Counted from the stretch's first letter, positions 42,760-55,449 are shown. The stretch: DNA of 64,000 nt from Megalobrama amblycephala (GCF_018812025.1 NC_063062.1:2578754-2642753), one strand, 5' to 3'. Numbers and translations: made by a program. The notes: a model not told the origin generated them from the letters alone.

Positions 42760-43469
42760 CTGTAGTGAACACATAACAAATACACAGAGAGGAAATATAT
42801 GTGCAATATAAAATATAATATTATAAAGAAACATTATAAGGTCTTTACTAATGTCATCGAAATAATCATAATTGGTAACACTTCATTTTTAATACTGTGC
42901 CCTGGCACGATTGTCCCCCTTTCCCACTCCCCTGCTGGCCTGCACTCACATTTCACCATAACATTTTGGGCTGGAGCATGCTTACGTCATTTACAATGCA
43001 ACTTTTTTGAGGAAAACAGGAAGAAAACAAAAGCACTTTCGCAAATAGACTGCCTTATAGATTTATAATTTATGCCGCGCAGCGATTTCACTTGATTGAG
43101 CTGCACATATCAGAAAATTATAACAGAGGCAGCTGACCTTGATAGGGAATTTGCATCGTTACTCGCAAACTACAATTCCTGTTCATGATCAATAAGGTGA
43201 CGTATTTGCTGTTGTAATGATGACAGTAGCGTACACAACAGTAGTAGCTGTTCCATGCTCCGGTGTGAGCCCGAGCCCAACTGAACCGTGATTTAGCCCA
43301 CCTCTTTCAAGCGGGCCAGGGGCGGTTAAACAAACCACACCCCAGGCATGGTACAGAGAGTTTGAGGGCTTGCGAGTAAGTAAATCATCGGATAATTTTC
43401 ATTTTTGGGTGAACTATCCCTTTAATTTGTATTTTTAACTTTTTGCATGTCTTTTGATGCAAGATTTTA
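42760..43469. other. Intron upstream of exon 1; TTAA-MITE end at 43394-43427
   Basis: No gene. 43398-43425 is the right terminus ATTTTTGGGTGAACTATCCC of the TTAA MITE family, with TTAA at its end and no left arm in front of it. Confidence 0.5.
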
Positions 43470-43738
43470 TCACATACAATGTCTTGGTTACTATTGTAAC
43501 CTCTGTTCCCTGATGGAGGAAACAAGATGTGGTGTCGATGACTGACTCTAAGGGGCGCACTTGGGAGCCCCAAACACCTCTGATACTTTGAGAAAAGGCC
43601 ATTGAGATTTGTTTAGTGGAATTTGCATGCACTCTCCTGGACATATGGGTATAAAAGAGATTCATTCAGTTTTGTGCTGAGGACCATTTCAGCGGCCGGT
43701 TCAGCGTTGTGGCAGGAGGGATACTATGTTTCGTTCCC
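43470..43738 (-). repeat. DIRS terminal region
   Basis: Contains TAACCTCTGTTCCCTGATGG near 43497 and the partial inverse TTCGTTCCCTCCATCTG near 43728, like 39270-39640. It joins the RNase H piece directly, so the recombinase was lost. Confidence 0.65.
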
Positions 43739-43959
43739 TCCATCTGTTGTCTGTCTGGACCAGCATGTGCTTGCTCTGTATCAATGGTCGAAACTTCACA
43801 GGGCCAGCAATTTCGCTAGCAACTCAAGGCAGTTGATGTGCCACTGCAGTCAATGTCCTGTCCAGGAGCCCAATGCTGTCTGCCCATTACGCACGGCATC
43901 CCAGCCAGTCTTGGATGTGTCTGTTGTGATCACAACATGCCTGGACACTTGTTCTAGGG
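43739..43959 (-). pseudogene. DIRS RNase H piece
   Basis: Minus-strand reading: VSRHVVITTDTSKTGWDAV (first catalytic Asp in TTDTS), GQTALGSWTGH, LQWHINCLELLAKLLAL (catalytic Glu in LELLA) and HVLVQTDN (Asp in TDN). Two stops interrupt it (after WTGH and LLAL). Its upstream part continues at 56637 once the hAT block is removed. Confidence 0.78.
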
Positions 43960-43998
43960 CAGTGGTTCCCAACTTTTTAAAGTGGTGTACACCCTAAG

Positions 43999-45011
43999 GC
44001 ATTTAGTATCCTTCTGTGTACCTTCTGTAATGACTAAGACAAATCAGACACAGTTATTTGTTAACCAATAATTGTTTAAAGCTCACTCTGGGGTCTGTCC
44101 CCATCCCCCGAGAAGTTCTCAGTTATAAGTTTATTGCGCTAAAGAATGTGGTTGCCACATTGAGAGCAGAGAAGAGACACAGAAAATCTGCATCTTCCCT
44201 GCATTTTCCACACAGAACACAGACGTTCCTGCATTAATTTATAGACAGGCTGTTCTATAAATGAACATGCATATCCCCAGGAAATGGTATCCATTATTAC
44301 TGTTGTTGTATTGCACTCATTGTATTCATGTTTTATGATTTTTAAGTTTTATGACATTCAAGGTAACATCAATTATGCCATGTTTAGTGTCTATGGTAGT
44401 GTCTTTAGTGTCTATGGCAGGTATGTCCATACCTGCGCAACGCATCAGTATTACAAGAATCTTTAATAGTTCTTCTTCAAAAACTTTAGATCCTGACTAC
44501 ATGCTCAGAGTAGTACTGTACAATAAGAACGTTGTTTTTCCATAACCTGGAAATTAACATTTCTTAGAATTAATAAATAATCAACACTGAGTGTCCACTG
44601 GACGAACAGGTTAATTGATTGTAGCATTAATCTTAATGTAGCTACATCCAGTTAATCCGATTAACTGATTCACATATTCATAATTAATCATAATTAATAA
44701 TCATAATGAGTTATGAATAATTATTAATATTTCCCCTTTGAGTTAATTTGCTATATTTGGTGGAGAATGCAGGCATCATTTTAAGCAATTGTTTGCAGAT
44801 GAACCAGTAATCAATCATGTGTTTTTGCATAATCTTTATTAACATCTCATACATGCACATACAAATTTCTGATAAAATCAGCAAAACTGGGGCTTGAATG
44901 CGCATTCCCTTGAACGGCAGAACATTCCTCGATGCTATAATGCATGTTTAAATTGTACGAAGAAGCTAACCTAAAATTATCGAAGAAATCATAATTTCAG
45001 TTGCTAAACGA
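43999..45011. other. No gene seen
   Basis: AT-rich, with TAATTAATCATAAT-type short repeats near 44675-44705. No coding motif. Confidence 0.4.
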
Positions 45012-45300
45012 GCATAAGACTTTTTCTGATGACGGAATCTCAGATGAGCAGCACATTCAAAGGGTATTAGAATAAACTAACCTGAACTTGGGCAAAGAAA
45101 CCCCCACTTTCAGCTTTAAATGCATAGGTCTTTTTCTGATGATGGAATCTCAGATTAGCAGCACGGACAAATAAACTAACCTGATCTTGGGTGAAGAAAT
45201 CCCCACTTTCAGCTGTAAATGCATAAGCCTTTTTCTGATGACGGAATTCCAGATTAAGCAGCATAAATTTACCTGTGTGATGAAGAAATCTCACTACAGC
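45012..45300 (+). repeat. Three diverged tandem units of about 100-110 bp
   Basis: The motif CTTTTTCTGATGACGGAATC recurs at about 45018, 45129 and 45229, each followed by AGATTAGCAGCAC and AAACTAACCTGA-like blocks; the third unit is incomplete. A minus-strand open frame through it merely reflects the repeat. Confidence 0.85.
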
Positions 45301-47319
45301 GTTTGTAATGGTGTTCTGGGCGATTCTCCTCAGTCACCGATTAAGGCCTTTTTACTATTCGTTACGTCACTGTATTCATATTAATGCACTGGACCACACA
45401 TATGAAACACACGCAATGAATTTGTGGTTTAAATTCTAGCTTAGCTAACTAGCAATTCACCACTGTCTGTGAAGTGATGTGCTGTTGTGATTTGTGAGTT
45501 ATGAGTTATGCGTGACCACACTGGAATTCTCAATGCAGACTTGCAGCAGTTGCAGTTAGAATTCTGCTCTATTCTGATTGTGTTGCAGGCTGGCATTTGT
45601 CTCCTGGCAGCGCATGACCACAGAGCATGTTAGAGCAGACACCTCTAAAAGTCTGATAGCAGCACCCACATCACAGACTGTTGTGCAAACAACAAACCGC
45701 GTGTAGCCAAATCTAGCTCTATAGAAACCCTACGCGTATACCCTACAAGTTAAAACCCTTTACATCGACTAAAAGCTGCTAGCACCCTGCTAGCACCTAG
45801 ACACGTGCAAGCATGAAGCATTCAAACCTAAGACTTTATAGACTTTGGGATCCTTTTTAGGAGGGATTTTGATTCGAACTGTTGATGGGAACACAAAGCG
45901 TTGTGAAGCTCAGAATCAAACTAATCAATTGAGTCACAAACTGTAGGGCTGAGCAAATATGGGTAGAACTCTTTATTGCCCTAGTACTTCAGAAATCCCT
46001 TTAAAAAGGTATACATGTGAATTAAACATGGCACAATGGCCTTTATCGTCACAGTATGCTAATGCCTATCTAGTGCGAGGGATTCATCAATATGCTGATT
46101 GAGGACTGTTGGGACACTCCAGGCACAGGATGGTTCTGTTTGGAGAGACAGAGTCGTTTACACCTCAACACACCTCATCTGTACCATTTGCTTCACATGG
46201 AATATATGCTTTCAACTACCTGCTCTGTATCTACTAGTGTTTTCTAACTAACTATGTCATGTTTGGTCTCATCCGACAGCTTATAAACTGAACTGAATGG
46301 TAGTGTAATTATTGGAGACATTGAAGTATCCTAATGTACAATCTAGGTATTGCTTGAACATGCATTGAGGAGAATATGCTAATGTACTTCTCCCCCTCTT
46401 GATCACCACCCATTTGCCATATCTTTTGGTTTCCTGTCAGTTGGTTTTGGTGTTGGTATTCCACTCATGTATAACAATGCTTTGCTCAGAGTATAAGAAG
46501 GAAAGGTAACTGATGTTCGGGGAGAAAGGCTTTAACCCTGCCACTCCCGCACACCGGTGTGTAACCTCTTAATACAAGAAAGGCTTTTACGGCCTCTTCT
46601 GCACAGCAGTGCATTATTTGTTACAACTAAGTTTTCTATACAGTATGTTCCATTCTACTGTCTGTATATTTAAACATGTAACTTAATAAATAACCTTGCC
46701 TGCTTTAAAGGTTTTAAGAATCTTTCCTTTTGTAACTGATAATGTTGAAAGCTAAATTGATTGCAACTTTCATTATCTAAACGTTCAGGTTAAATCCTAC
46801 GTTTTCCTATCAATTCAAAGAAAGACTTTTACCTTTAATGAATAAGAGGTAAAAATAATAACAACTTTAATGGAGTCAAATTAATTATATTAAAGTCAGA
46901 TAAATAACTGAATTATGCACGTCATCCTTCAACTGCTTTTTGTTTCCGATTATTGGTTCAGAATAGCAGCGTAAGCTTCCAGCCTTACAAAAAGATTCAC
47001 AGTTTCGAACCGCTCTTCCCTTTATCAAATACGTCATGTAAATGTGTTATACACATTTCATATACAAATCAGGTATAGGCCTGGGTTAATGGGACTTAGA
47101 GATGAACCATTGACATTTCAAATCACTTTGAAAAAGCTATGACGCATCATGAAGCCTCGTTTACTGAAATCACGTGACTTTAGCAGTTTGACACACGCTC
47201 CAAATCACGGATGCAAGACAAATGATTCACCCGGGTTCCGAAGCTTCACAAGTCATGCCTCAAAGGCACCCATCTCTGGTTTAAACCATTTGTGTGTGTG
47301 GTGTCACTCAATTTGTTAA
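45301..47319. other. No gene seen; LTR-like segment 46109-46623
   Basis: 46109-46623 starts TGTTGGGACACTCC and ends TTTGTTACA, with GTATAAGAAGG (possible TATA) at 46491 and a GC-richer end. It could be an LTR, but no second copy or target duplication is seen. The rest has no recognised features. Confidence 0.3.
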
Positions 47320-47790
47320 GTCTGAGTATCCCTATTCAAGTTGAATTGAAATTAAATCTAAAATTTAATTAAATCAATTTGTTTAGTTTCCTATCCCCTA
47401 GAGCTATAAGGAAATTCCAAGTTTACTCTTTATTTTTCTTAACCCTATTCCTCTATTTTATTTCTACTTCATTCTAATACTTTATTCACCTGACAACTAT
47501 GCAGCCAAGTTGAATTTTGTTGAATTTGAAAATTTAATTAAATCAATTTTGTCTATTTACCTTTCCTTTTAGATTCCTAAATCTATAAAGAAATTCTAAT
47601 TTCATTTTTATTTCGACTTTATTCCTCCTCTATGTGTCATTTTATTTAATTCACTTTCTTTTGTTTAAGCCTGAATATCTCTATTCAGCCAAGTTGGTTT
47701 TGATTAAACTTAGCATTTAATTAAATCAACTTGGGTATTCACCTCCCCTTTAGGTTCCCTAGAGCTAAGAGGACCTTCTAGTTTTACCCT
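47320..47790 (+). repeat. Three diverged tandem units of about 180 bp
   Basis: TTTAATTAAATCAA followed after about 45 bases by CTAGAGCTATAAGGAAATTC recurs three times (second blocks at about 47397, 47575 and 47760). The units are strongly diverged. Confidence 0.75.
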
Positions 47791-49594
47791 TTTTTTTTTT
47801 TTTTTTTTTTTTTACCATCACCATCTTCCCTCTTTTTATAGGAGTAAAGTAGTTCTAGAAACTGTTGTTTCCTTAATGAGGCATAATGAGTTATAGGTTA
47901 TTACTATCCTAATTCCTATCTCTTAGCTCCCCCTCCTCACTCCTTAGTGCAGAGTACATGAAGTATGGCCACTGTATATAACTATATATCCTAGCAAAAC
48001 TAAATAGGTAAAACCCTTTTTTCTTCCTCTCCCCTTTCTTATTTCATCTTTTTTTTTTTTTTTCTACCAGTTTGTTCTATTCGTTACCCTCATGGTGACA
48101 ACCTATGGAAAAGAACCATCAGTATTCTGAGTAATAGTTTAACGACATGTACCAGCCAGTCATCAGTCAACACAGCTTACAGCTGTCAACAAAGATACTC
48201 AAACCTCTTTGTTGTGACCAGCACTAAGTCTCATACTGGCTTCCCCCACTTCAGCTATTCACTCATGGCCCACATAGCTGTACGAACTTGCATTTGCCTG
48301 TGCCATCTCTCTCTCTCTCGTATCCCCATAAGTGTGCCAGTTTGCCTAGGACATCCAGCCCTGCCATCCAGAACCCCCTGGAGATCCAGCAGAACAATGT
48401 GATGGACACCCTTCAGTCAAAGCAGTCAAAGACCTGCAACAGCAGAGCAAGGGACGGTGAGATCAGCAGCACCAGCGGACACTTGACACCGGGCCTGAGC
48501 CACAAAGAGCTTCATCCTCTCCTTAGCCCATGCTCATACGGGCTTCCAACAGGATGTAAAGGAACGAACTCTGCGAGTCACAGAGTTCCACAGAGAACCA
48601 ACCCACTCAGCGTGAGAAGGCACAGGACAGATGCAAGGACCCTAACAGAGCAGAGCAACTGAGGGAAGTCACCAATCTTCAGGAGGCTCAGACAGCTGTT
48701 GAACTTCGCCATTTAAAGAACGTAAAGAACTGTTTGAATTTAAAGAGACACTAAAGCTAAGGCCCTTGAAGGCCATCCACATGCAGAGCGGAAATCCAAA
48801 CACTGACTCAGCAATTCAGCAGCATGGGAGACAAACTCGTTGTGGTCCAAAAGAACTGAAACAGCCCGACCAACTGCAAATGGACCACACAAGGAACATG
48901 CACGCTGAAGGACTTCACAGCAGCACAAGCTCCCCCGGCCCTACACAAAGGGGGGGAGGGGCCAGAGCCCGCAGCCTAGAAGACCACAGCGCCCATGCCA
49001 ACATATGAGACATTCCTTTTGCCCGAAGTCCCTGACTGGTGTGACCCACCAAGACAGACTCTCTGTTCTGGATCACATCCAAACAGAATCACAACGATTT
49101 CTGACTTAACAGCCAGAAAACCTCCAATCAGACTATTAGCAACTGAAACCAGTCAGCATAAAGACTTCTCAGACCCAGAAGTCTGAATGCAGATTGAGTG
49201 CTGCCCTTGACACCAAGCAGGGCAGATCTGAAAGTCCCAAGGTTACTGCCACAGTCTCAGACAAACCTGGAATGAATGGAGGACACCAACAGTACCTTTG
49301 CCTCCTACACCAGTTAGTCACCTTTTTGGGCAGCACAACCTGCCCTCACACAATGCCATTCATGTAACCTGACACAGAAGGCCTGTAACACACAAGGCCC
49401 CTCAGAAGGGGTTCTTAATACCTGTCAAAAGAAATGGAGTGTTCTCTTCCAAACAATTTGATAAAGATTTTAAAAGATATAATAAAAAGCAGAAAATTGT
49501 TAAACTTGAAGAATCTCTGGGGTCTATGAAGTTTTCATAAATGAGACATGCAAAAACACATGCTGTGGGCTCAAGTGAAGTGTATACCACATCC
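47791..49594. other. Unassigned, C/A-rich from 48200 to 49400
   Basis: Poly-T tracts at 47790-47812 and 48050-48063. From 48200 to 49400 base composition changes to CA-rich with many CAGC and ACAGAG words; the open stretches have no recognisable domains. A segment of similar composition lies at 55930-56500. It might be a decayed retroelement leader or gag, but I cannot show it. Confidence 0.3.
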
Positions 49595-50269
49595 TGTAAA
49601 AATGACAGATGTTGCTTTATGTGTGTAAGTGAACATGGGTTCTGGGGGATAGAAGCATTGTCGTGTGTAACTGATAAGAATGAAGACAGTTAGGAAATAA
49701 ATGTCTAGCAAGGTAGAAATCTGACAAAAATGTATAATAAAAAAAATGTGTGTATTGCTTAAGCCATTGACGCAAACAGGAAATGCATTGACGCAAGTGA
49801 AAAAAGGTGATAGACAAGTAACCTAGCAATTGACGCAAGTAGAAACCACATGTGCGTAAATGAAAAGATAAAGTGCGTCAAAAGAGAATATAAATATTGG
49901 GGCCTTTATAGCTCTCAAAAAGAGATGTAGTTGGAGCAGTAGTAGTAGTTGTGTAATTTTGCTGAAGAAAGAGCATACAAGCAATCAGCAAGCGGAAGCC
50001 ATCGTCAGACCACAGCCCTCAGAAGATTAAAGAAGACACCTGATTTTCTTAGAGAAGAACATATACTGAATAGAGAAGAGGGTAAGCTTTAAAAATGTAA
50101 TTATTTATCTGGCCCATGGAACTTCAGGCTTAGCTGGCATAGAGTGGTGTATTTAGCTTTTGCCTTTGCAAGAAATAATAAAATGAGAATGAGGACTGCC
50201 CTCAAACTCTGATAGTATTGTCTCAGTCTGTTTATTGTTGTAGATTCGGATGAAGGTTTCCTTTCTACA
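49595..50269 (+). repeat. Solo-LTR candidate with U3 repeats, TATA box and poly(A) signal
   Basis: Runs from TGTAAAAATGACAG to TTTCCTTTCTACA. Four copies of an ATTGACGCAA-like motif (near 49768, 49789, 49829 and, weaker, 49876) precede TATAAATA at 49889-49896; AATAAA is at 50177-50182, 87 bases before the 3' end. The arrangement fits U3-R-U5 of a retroviral or retrotransposon LTR in plus orientation. No internal region, second LTR or clear target duplication is seen. Confidence 0.5.
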
Positions 50270-50900
50270 GAGCAAAGGCCTCGGAAACTTTAGCTAAACT
50301 TTAGCTGCATCTACAAGCATAGCTACCTAGTGATCAATACTTTGTTTCATTGGCCGATAGAAACATCAGTATTTATTCACAAGACAAGACTACTGCACAC
50401 TTAGACCAGTTTTGACTCGCAGCAAATCTATGTAACTACTCTTTAAATTAGTCAAGAAGATGTTTCAAGTAGAGAGAAGAATTTTACATGAGTAAAATTT
50501 GCAAATGTCAAACCATACTTGCATCTTACTGAATTTAAGTTTGAATTATTGAAGTATAAGTGCTCTATTTTAACTTGATGCGTAACTCGTTTCAAATGAG
50601 CAGACATTCTTCACTGTTGAATTGCTCTGAGATGCACTGCTTCTATGACAGCAACTTGTCAAAGGAAGTACGAACTCAACACTTGTGACATCATATTGTA
50701 AACAAACCAGGCTAGGGAGCTAAGATAATACAACCTAGCGGCCCTCCAGCTAAGGTGGCTAACTAAACTACTACAGTTAACGGTTAGCATTATTTACTTG
50801 AAGCCTTTAACTATAGCTTGTGTGTATGCAGTGTGAACTGATCTAAACCAATTTCCTTTAACCACATCCCTGGTTTTCTGATCTTTCACTTTCCTTACCT
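50270..50900. other. No gene seen
   Basis: AT-rich, no motifs. It adjoins the truncated 3' end of the Gypsy element. Confidence 0.4.
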
Positions 50901-51763
50901 TTAATTCTTCTCATCTAATTTTAACCACTTAGGTGAATTTCTCCCTGAACACTGTTCAGCTAAATCTGCAGTTACTAGTATAATCATCAGATAATCATCC
51001 CTTTCCCCTTGTTGTTGCTGCAGGACCTTGGCCAGCTGATCAATGAGGGTTCTATTGAAACGTTCAACCATACCATCACCTTGTGGATGGTATGGGCTGG
51101 TTCTGGTCTTATGAACACCCAACATTTGACAGAGATGTTTAACAAGGTCTGACTCAAATTGCTGCCCTTGGTCTGTATGTAAGACCTCTGGAATGCCATG
51201 CTCGTAGACAAAATTCTCAAAAAGACACTTAGCCACTGTTGTAGCCTTCTGGTCTTGAATAGCATACAGGTTAACATATTTGGAAAAATAGTCCTGAACA
51301 ACAAGAACATACCTGTTTCCTCGACTTGTAACAGGAAGTTCCAGTATATCTGCAGCTACTTTCTGAAGTGGTGCTGTCGCTGCCACTGTCTTCATGGGTG
51401 CTTTATGACCAGGGATTGGAGTGCGCCTGGCATCACAAGGAACGCACTTCTTGCACCACTCACGTATGTCCCGGGACATAAAAGGCCAGAAGCAGAGTTG
51501 CTGTGCCTGTTGCAAGACTTTTCGGCCGATAGATGACCAGCAACAGGGTTGCCATGGAGGGACTGAAGGACCTGCTCCCTTAAAGTTTGAGGTACAATGA
51601 CCTGAAAAATCACAGATTTGGTGCCTGGACTAACAATTTCACAACAGAGGAGCCCATTGTGTAGTGTTAGCCTGAAGTATTCTTTCCACAGAATTCTCTC
51701 CTCTGGCGACCATCTGTTCATGTTCCCATATGGTGGTTTGCGGCCTTTGAGTTTCCAACTCAC
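50901..51763 (-). pseudogene. Gypsy integrase, frameshifted and truncated
   Basis: Joins element DNA to the host. The first frame (51763-51392) has the zinc-binding His pair in HGNPVAGHLSAEKS; a frame change near 51515 leads to FMSRDIREWCKKCVPCDARR (the Cys pair). The catalytic core keeps all three acidic residues: AADILELPV, LHTDQGQQFES and PYHPQGDGMVERFNRT. After QQQQGERDDYL the sequence departs from the family and ends, so the C-terminal domain is lost. Confidence 0.87.
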
Positions 51764-51787
51764 AACTTCCTTTAAAACTGGATCCTG

Positions 51788-54129
51788 TCATTGCTGCTCT
51801 TTAAAACTCAATTCAGAGGTAGCCAACTGCAGAATGAAAGAGGAGGTTCTCTCGGTTTCTTGCTCAACACAGGCAGTTGATGTTGGTATACCATGGGTCA
51901 TGCCGACTGACTGAACCTGGTCTTTCAGTCCCTGAATATTTGCTAATTGACAGCTGCCATCTGACAGTGGTGCACTCTGATCGGGTCGATCAGATGACGA
52001 GGCTGTGTTTCCAAATTCTGAGTCTGAGTCTTGACGACGTGACAGGGCGTCGGCATTGGCGTGACTTTGTCCTTTTCTGTGTATGACCGTCCATTCAAAT
52101 GGATCTAATTCAAGGGCCCAGCATGCTCGCCGACCAGTGCAATCACTGTCAATAGGGATTTTCCTCTGGCCCAAGAGGGGTTTGTGGTTCATAATGATGA
52201 AGAAGGGCTGCTTGTACAAATAGTGGCAGAAATGTCTGACAGCCCACACAATGGCCCAAAGCTCTCTATCGTACGTGGACCACTTCCTTTCAGCCTTCAT
52301 GAGGACATGGCTGGCATAAGCTACCACTGTTTCTCGAGTCCCTTTTTCCTGGGCAAGGACAGCACCTATAGCTGATGCAGAGGCGTCTGTATACAAATGG
52401 AATGGTCGGTGAAAATCTGGGAAAGAGACAATAGGTGGATGAGATAGGGCATGTTTCAAATAAGCAAATGCATCATGACATTCAGCAGTCCAACGGAACC
52501 CAACAAAAAAGGAGCACAATCCTAAGAATGCCCTCACTTCCGTAGGTGAGCATGGAATAGGCCAGTCCTGAACACAAAATTTCTTGGATCAGGTTGAACG
52601 CCGTCTTTAGATACAATGTGACCCAAGAACTGAACCTCACTCTTAGCAAGCGAGCATTTGGAGGACTGAGCTTTAACCCACAGGATTTGATTCTGGAAAA
52701 AATTTCCTCCAAATGTTGAAGGTAATCCTTAAAAGTCTTACTGAAAATTAAGACATCATCCAAATAAGCCAAGCAAGTTTTCCAAGGCAGCCCACGAAGT
52801 ACCATCTCCATTAACCTTTGAAAAGTTGCTGGAGCATTTGTCAGACCCATGGGCATAACTTTAAAATGGTACAGCCCACTACCTGTGGTGAAAGCAGTTT
52901 TCTCACGATCCTCTTTTGCCAGCTCCACTTGCCAATAGCCATGTTGCAGGTCTATTGTGGAGAACCAAGCAGATCCTGATAATGCATCTAATGCATCGTC
53001 GACTCTTGGAAGGGGATGAGAGTCTTTTATGGTTACCGCATTTAGTTTTCTGTAATCCAGGCACAATCGCCACGTCATCCCGTTTACGCACTAAAACTAC
53101 GAGCGCTGCCCAGGGGCTATAACTCTCTTCAATGACATCTGCTTTTAAGAGTTTTGTCACTTGTTGCTGTATTTCTTGTCTTTGGTCAGGTGTCACACGA
53201 TAGGGCCTTTGTTTGATTGGCATGGCCTTCCCTGTCCGAATCCTATGCTTAATTATTCCAGTCCTACCTCTGTCATCAGAGTTCTTACTGAAAATATCTG
53301 AGTACTTAGTTAGCAGCTCTGTTAAGGATTCAACTTGAGATGTAGACAGGTTAGAATTATCAATGGATACGGGGGGGGGGGGGGCTGTGTTACAGGGATC
53401 AGACAGGACATTACAACATTCTCCCTCCAAAACTGTTGTGTCAGTAGAAGAAAGAAAGTAAAACTCACCAAGATGTTGACCTGCATGGAGTTCGATGTCT
53501 TCTTCTGTGGTGTTCAGAACTTGTACTACAGTCAGGCCATTTTGGACCTCACTGAGGGTGTGTGCAATGGCCACATTACTAGCTGGGTTGGGCTCCAGGA
53601 TACCCGTGTAGTCACTTGGCACAGGAGATACAGCCGTCGCTCCTGCCACACACGCTGTGATAATTGTTTCACTCCATGCTGGTAATTTGGTAGATGAAAG
53701 CACAGAAACATTACAACTAGCTGCAGCTTTATGTCCTGTCGGGAGCAGAGGGAGCTCAACATTCCATAAAGACAATTTCTGATTTTCGACATCAAGGACA
53801 GCATGGTGTTTTTGTAGGAAGTCCCACCCAAGGATGACTGGATGGTGTGCACCTCTAACCACCTGGAAATCATGATGCAGCAACTCTTTACCAAGTCTCA
53901 TACCAAGAACTAAGACACCTAAAGTGTCCAGACATTGCCCAGTGACAGAAAGTGCAAGTACCATGGAAGTTTTCATAGGCCGTTTTTTTAACATTGGATG
54001 AGAATGTTGAAAATCTTCCCCCACAATGGAAATAGTAGAGCCCGTGTCCACCAGAGCAGAAACCTCCACCCCTTCCACAATTGCCAAAACATTTGCTGAC
54101 CTTGTTAGGGGGTTGTGTGTGCTCCTCAT
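51788..54129 (-). pseudogene. Gypsy protease, reverse transcriptase and RNase H
   Basis: Protease: SALVDTGSTISIVG (active-site DTG) and PVILGWDFL. Linker to RT: RTGKAMPIKQRPYRVTPDQR and SPWAALVVLVRKRDD. A frame change near 53080 follows, then LCLDYRKLNAVTIKDSHPLP, STIDLQHGYWQVELA and the catalytic AYLDDVLIFSKTF (near 52760). After LKLSPPNARLL the frame shifts again (near 52620-52530) before FRWTAECHDAFAYLK. RNase H: HLYTDASASAIGAVLAQ, STYDRELWAIVWAVRHF and GQSHANADALSRR. Confidence 0.88.
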
Positions 54130-54429
54130 TTGTATTAAATGCTGTAAAATCAGTGTGGGGCCAGGAGGGTTGAAGCTGATGTTTGCCCCTCAACATCAGA
54201 TAACGGAAGTTTCCCTGTTGTTTGAATGACTGCTGGCTGTCAGGGGACCTAAAACGTACACTGCATCGGCTCTGAGGGCTGCCATCTCTTCTCCACTGCC
54301 GGACAGGACTAGGGCTGATTTTGGGTTTGGGGCACTGGAGTTGAACCCCCATGAAGTTGCATAGCTGCACAGGCCCTTTCACAGCGGCATGCAACAAGAA
54401 GAGCCTCGTCAATATTCACCACTCCTTGT

Positions 54430-54984
54430 TCATGAATCTTCGCTTGCAAAACTATCTAAGCCAGTCACAAAACATCTGAATTTCTCACCCTCCTGGGCAG
54501 TACGATCATAATCAGGAAAAGCCTCCAGGACGAGACGAGTAATATCAGCACTATAAACTTCTAAACTTTCACCAATCTTGCGGGGGCGAGCATTCACATG
54601 AGTTTGGAAGAACGATAATGAATGTTGAAGCCCAAAGACATGCCTTAGTTTGTCTTTCACTGCATTGTAGTTAGCCTTTACAGAGGTAGGAAGACTGCCC
54701 CAGTACAAAAAAGCAGCATCTGAGAGCCGTGTTGGCAACACTGAAGCTAACGTGTTCATAAAGTCTGTACCTTGTGGTGTCATTGCTTGCACCGCTACCT
54801 CAAAACGACGGGCCCAGCTGGAGAATGATTCAGTGCCATCACCTTTAAAAGCTGCTGGAAGCTCGATATGCAGATTGCCCGCGACAGTGAGTGCAAGAGG
54901 CAGCGTCCTATTTGCATTGCCGCTAGCGCCAGGCGGATCAGCAGCAGCGTCAGCAAACGCAGCACCATCATCATTCTCAGACAT
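54430..54984 (-). pseudogene. Gypsy gag, C-terminal part shifted
   Basis: Capsid-like structural protein. Starts MSENDDGAAFADAAADPPG; the core has ELPAAFKGDGTESFSSWARR then FEVAVQAMTPQG, FLYWGSLPTSVKANYNAVKD and KIGESLEVYSADITRLVLEA, a normal retrotransposon capsid pattern. It ends in FASEDS with a stop; the region 54429-54130 that should hold the nucleocapsid part shows no intact zinc knuckle in one frame. Confidence 0.82.
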
Positions 54985-55188
54985 CCTGGTAGTTTGTCTT
55001 TTTATCTCACCCTTGCGTTGTGCTGCATTGCGTTGTTTCGTTTAGTTCTTGCGCAATAGTTCTTTTACACAGCCGGTGACAATAAGAGTGAAATGTCCCA
55101 AATGGCGTCACTATCGTGTGCCGAAAAAGTTCATAAAACTCCACATAAAGCGCCACAAACGCAAAATAATGACCCAGCTGCCACCAAA

Positions 55189-55449
55189 TGTAAAGTTGGG
55201 TTTGTAAACTTTGCGTGACACACTCAAAAGAATAAAATAAATCACCGGAGAGAAGCAGCTCGTGAACAGTCGTCTGTTTACTTACTCACATGCTCAGCGC
55301 TAAGAAAAACAACACCAACTTGTAATTCAGCCAATCAGGAAACACAAAGATGAACACTGAAGTAAATCAAGCTTTATGAACAAGAACACAGATTCCAGAC
55401 TTTAACCCACTATCTCCCATTAATATAATTATATATATTTAACCTTACA
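55189..55449 (-). repeat. 5' LTR of the Gypsy element
   Basis: 261 bp on the minus strand, from TGTAAGGTT to AACTTTACA (near-perfect inverted ends). It is followed after two T by TGGTGGCAGCTGGGTC, the likely primer-binding site, and then by gag about 190 bases on. There is no second copy to compare. Confidence 0.8.

Larger units (their letters stand above)
50901..55449 (-). mobile_element. Gypsy/Ty3 LTR retrotransposon, 3' truncated
   Basis: Minus-strand order 5' LTR, gag, protease, reverse transcriptase, RNase H, integrase. The element stops inside the integrase C-terminal region near 50901 and no 3' LTR is found, so it lost its downstream end. Several frame changes show it is inactive. Confidence 0.9.

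Noticed and set aside
43623..43997. Plus-strand frame of 124 codons
   Set aside because: It is antisense to the DIRS RNase H piece and terminal region.
48214..49186. Protein-coding gene in the CA-rich block
   Set aside because: Open stretches are short, in several frames, with no domain, splice pattern or codon preference that I can recognise.
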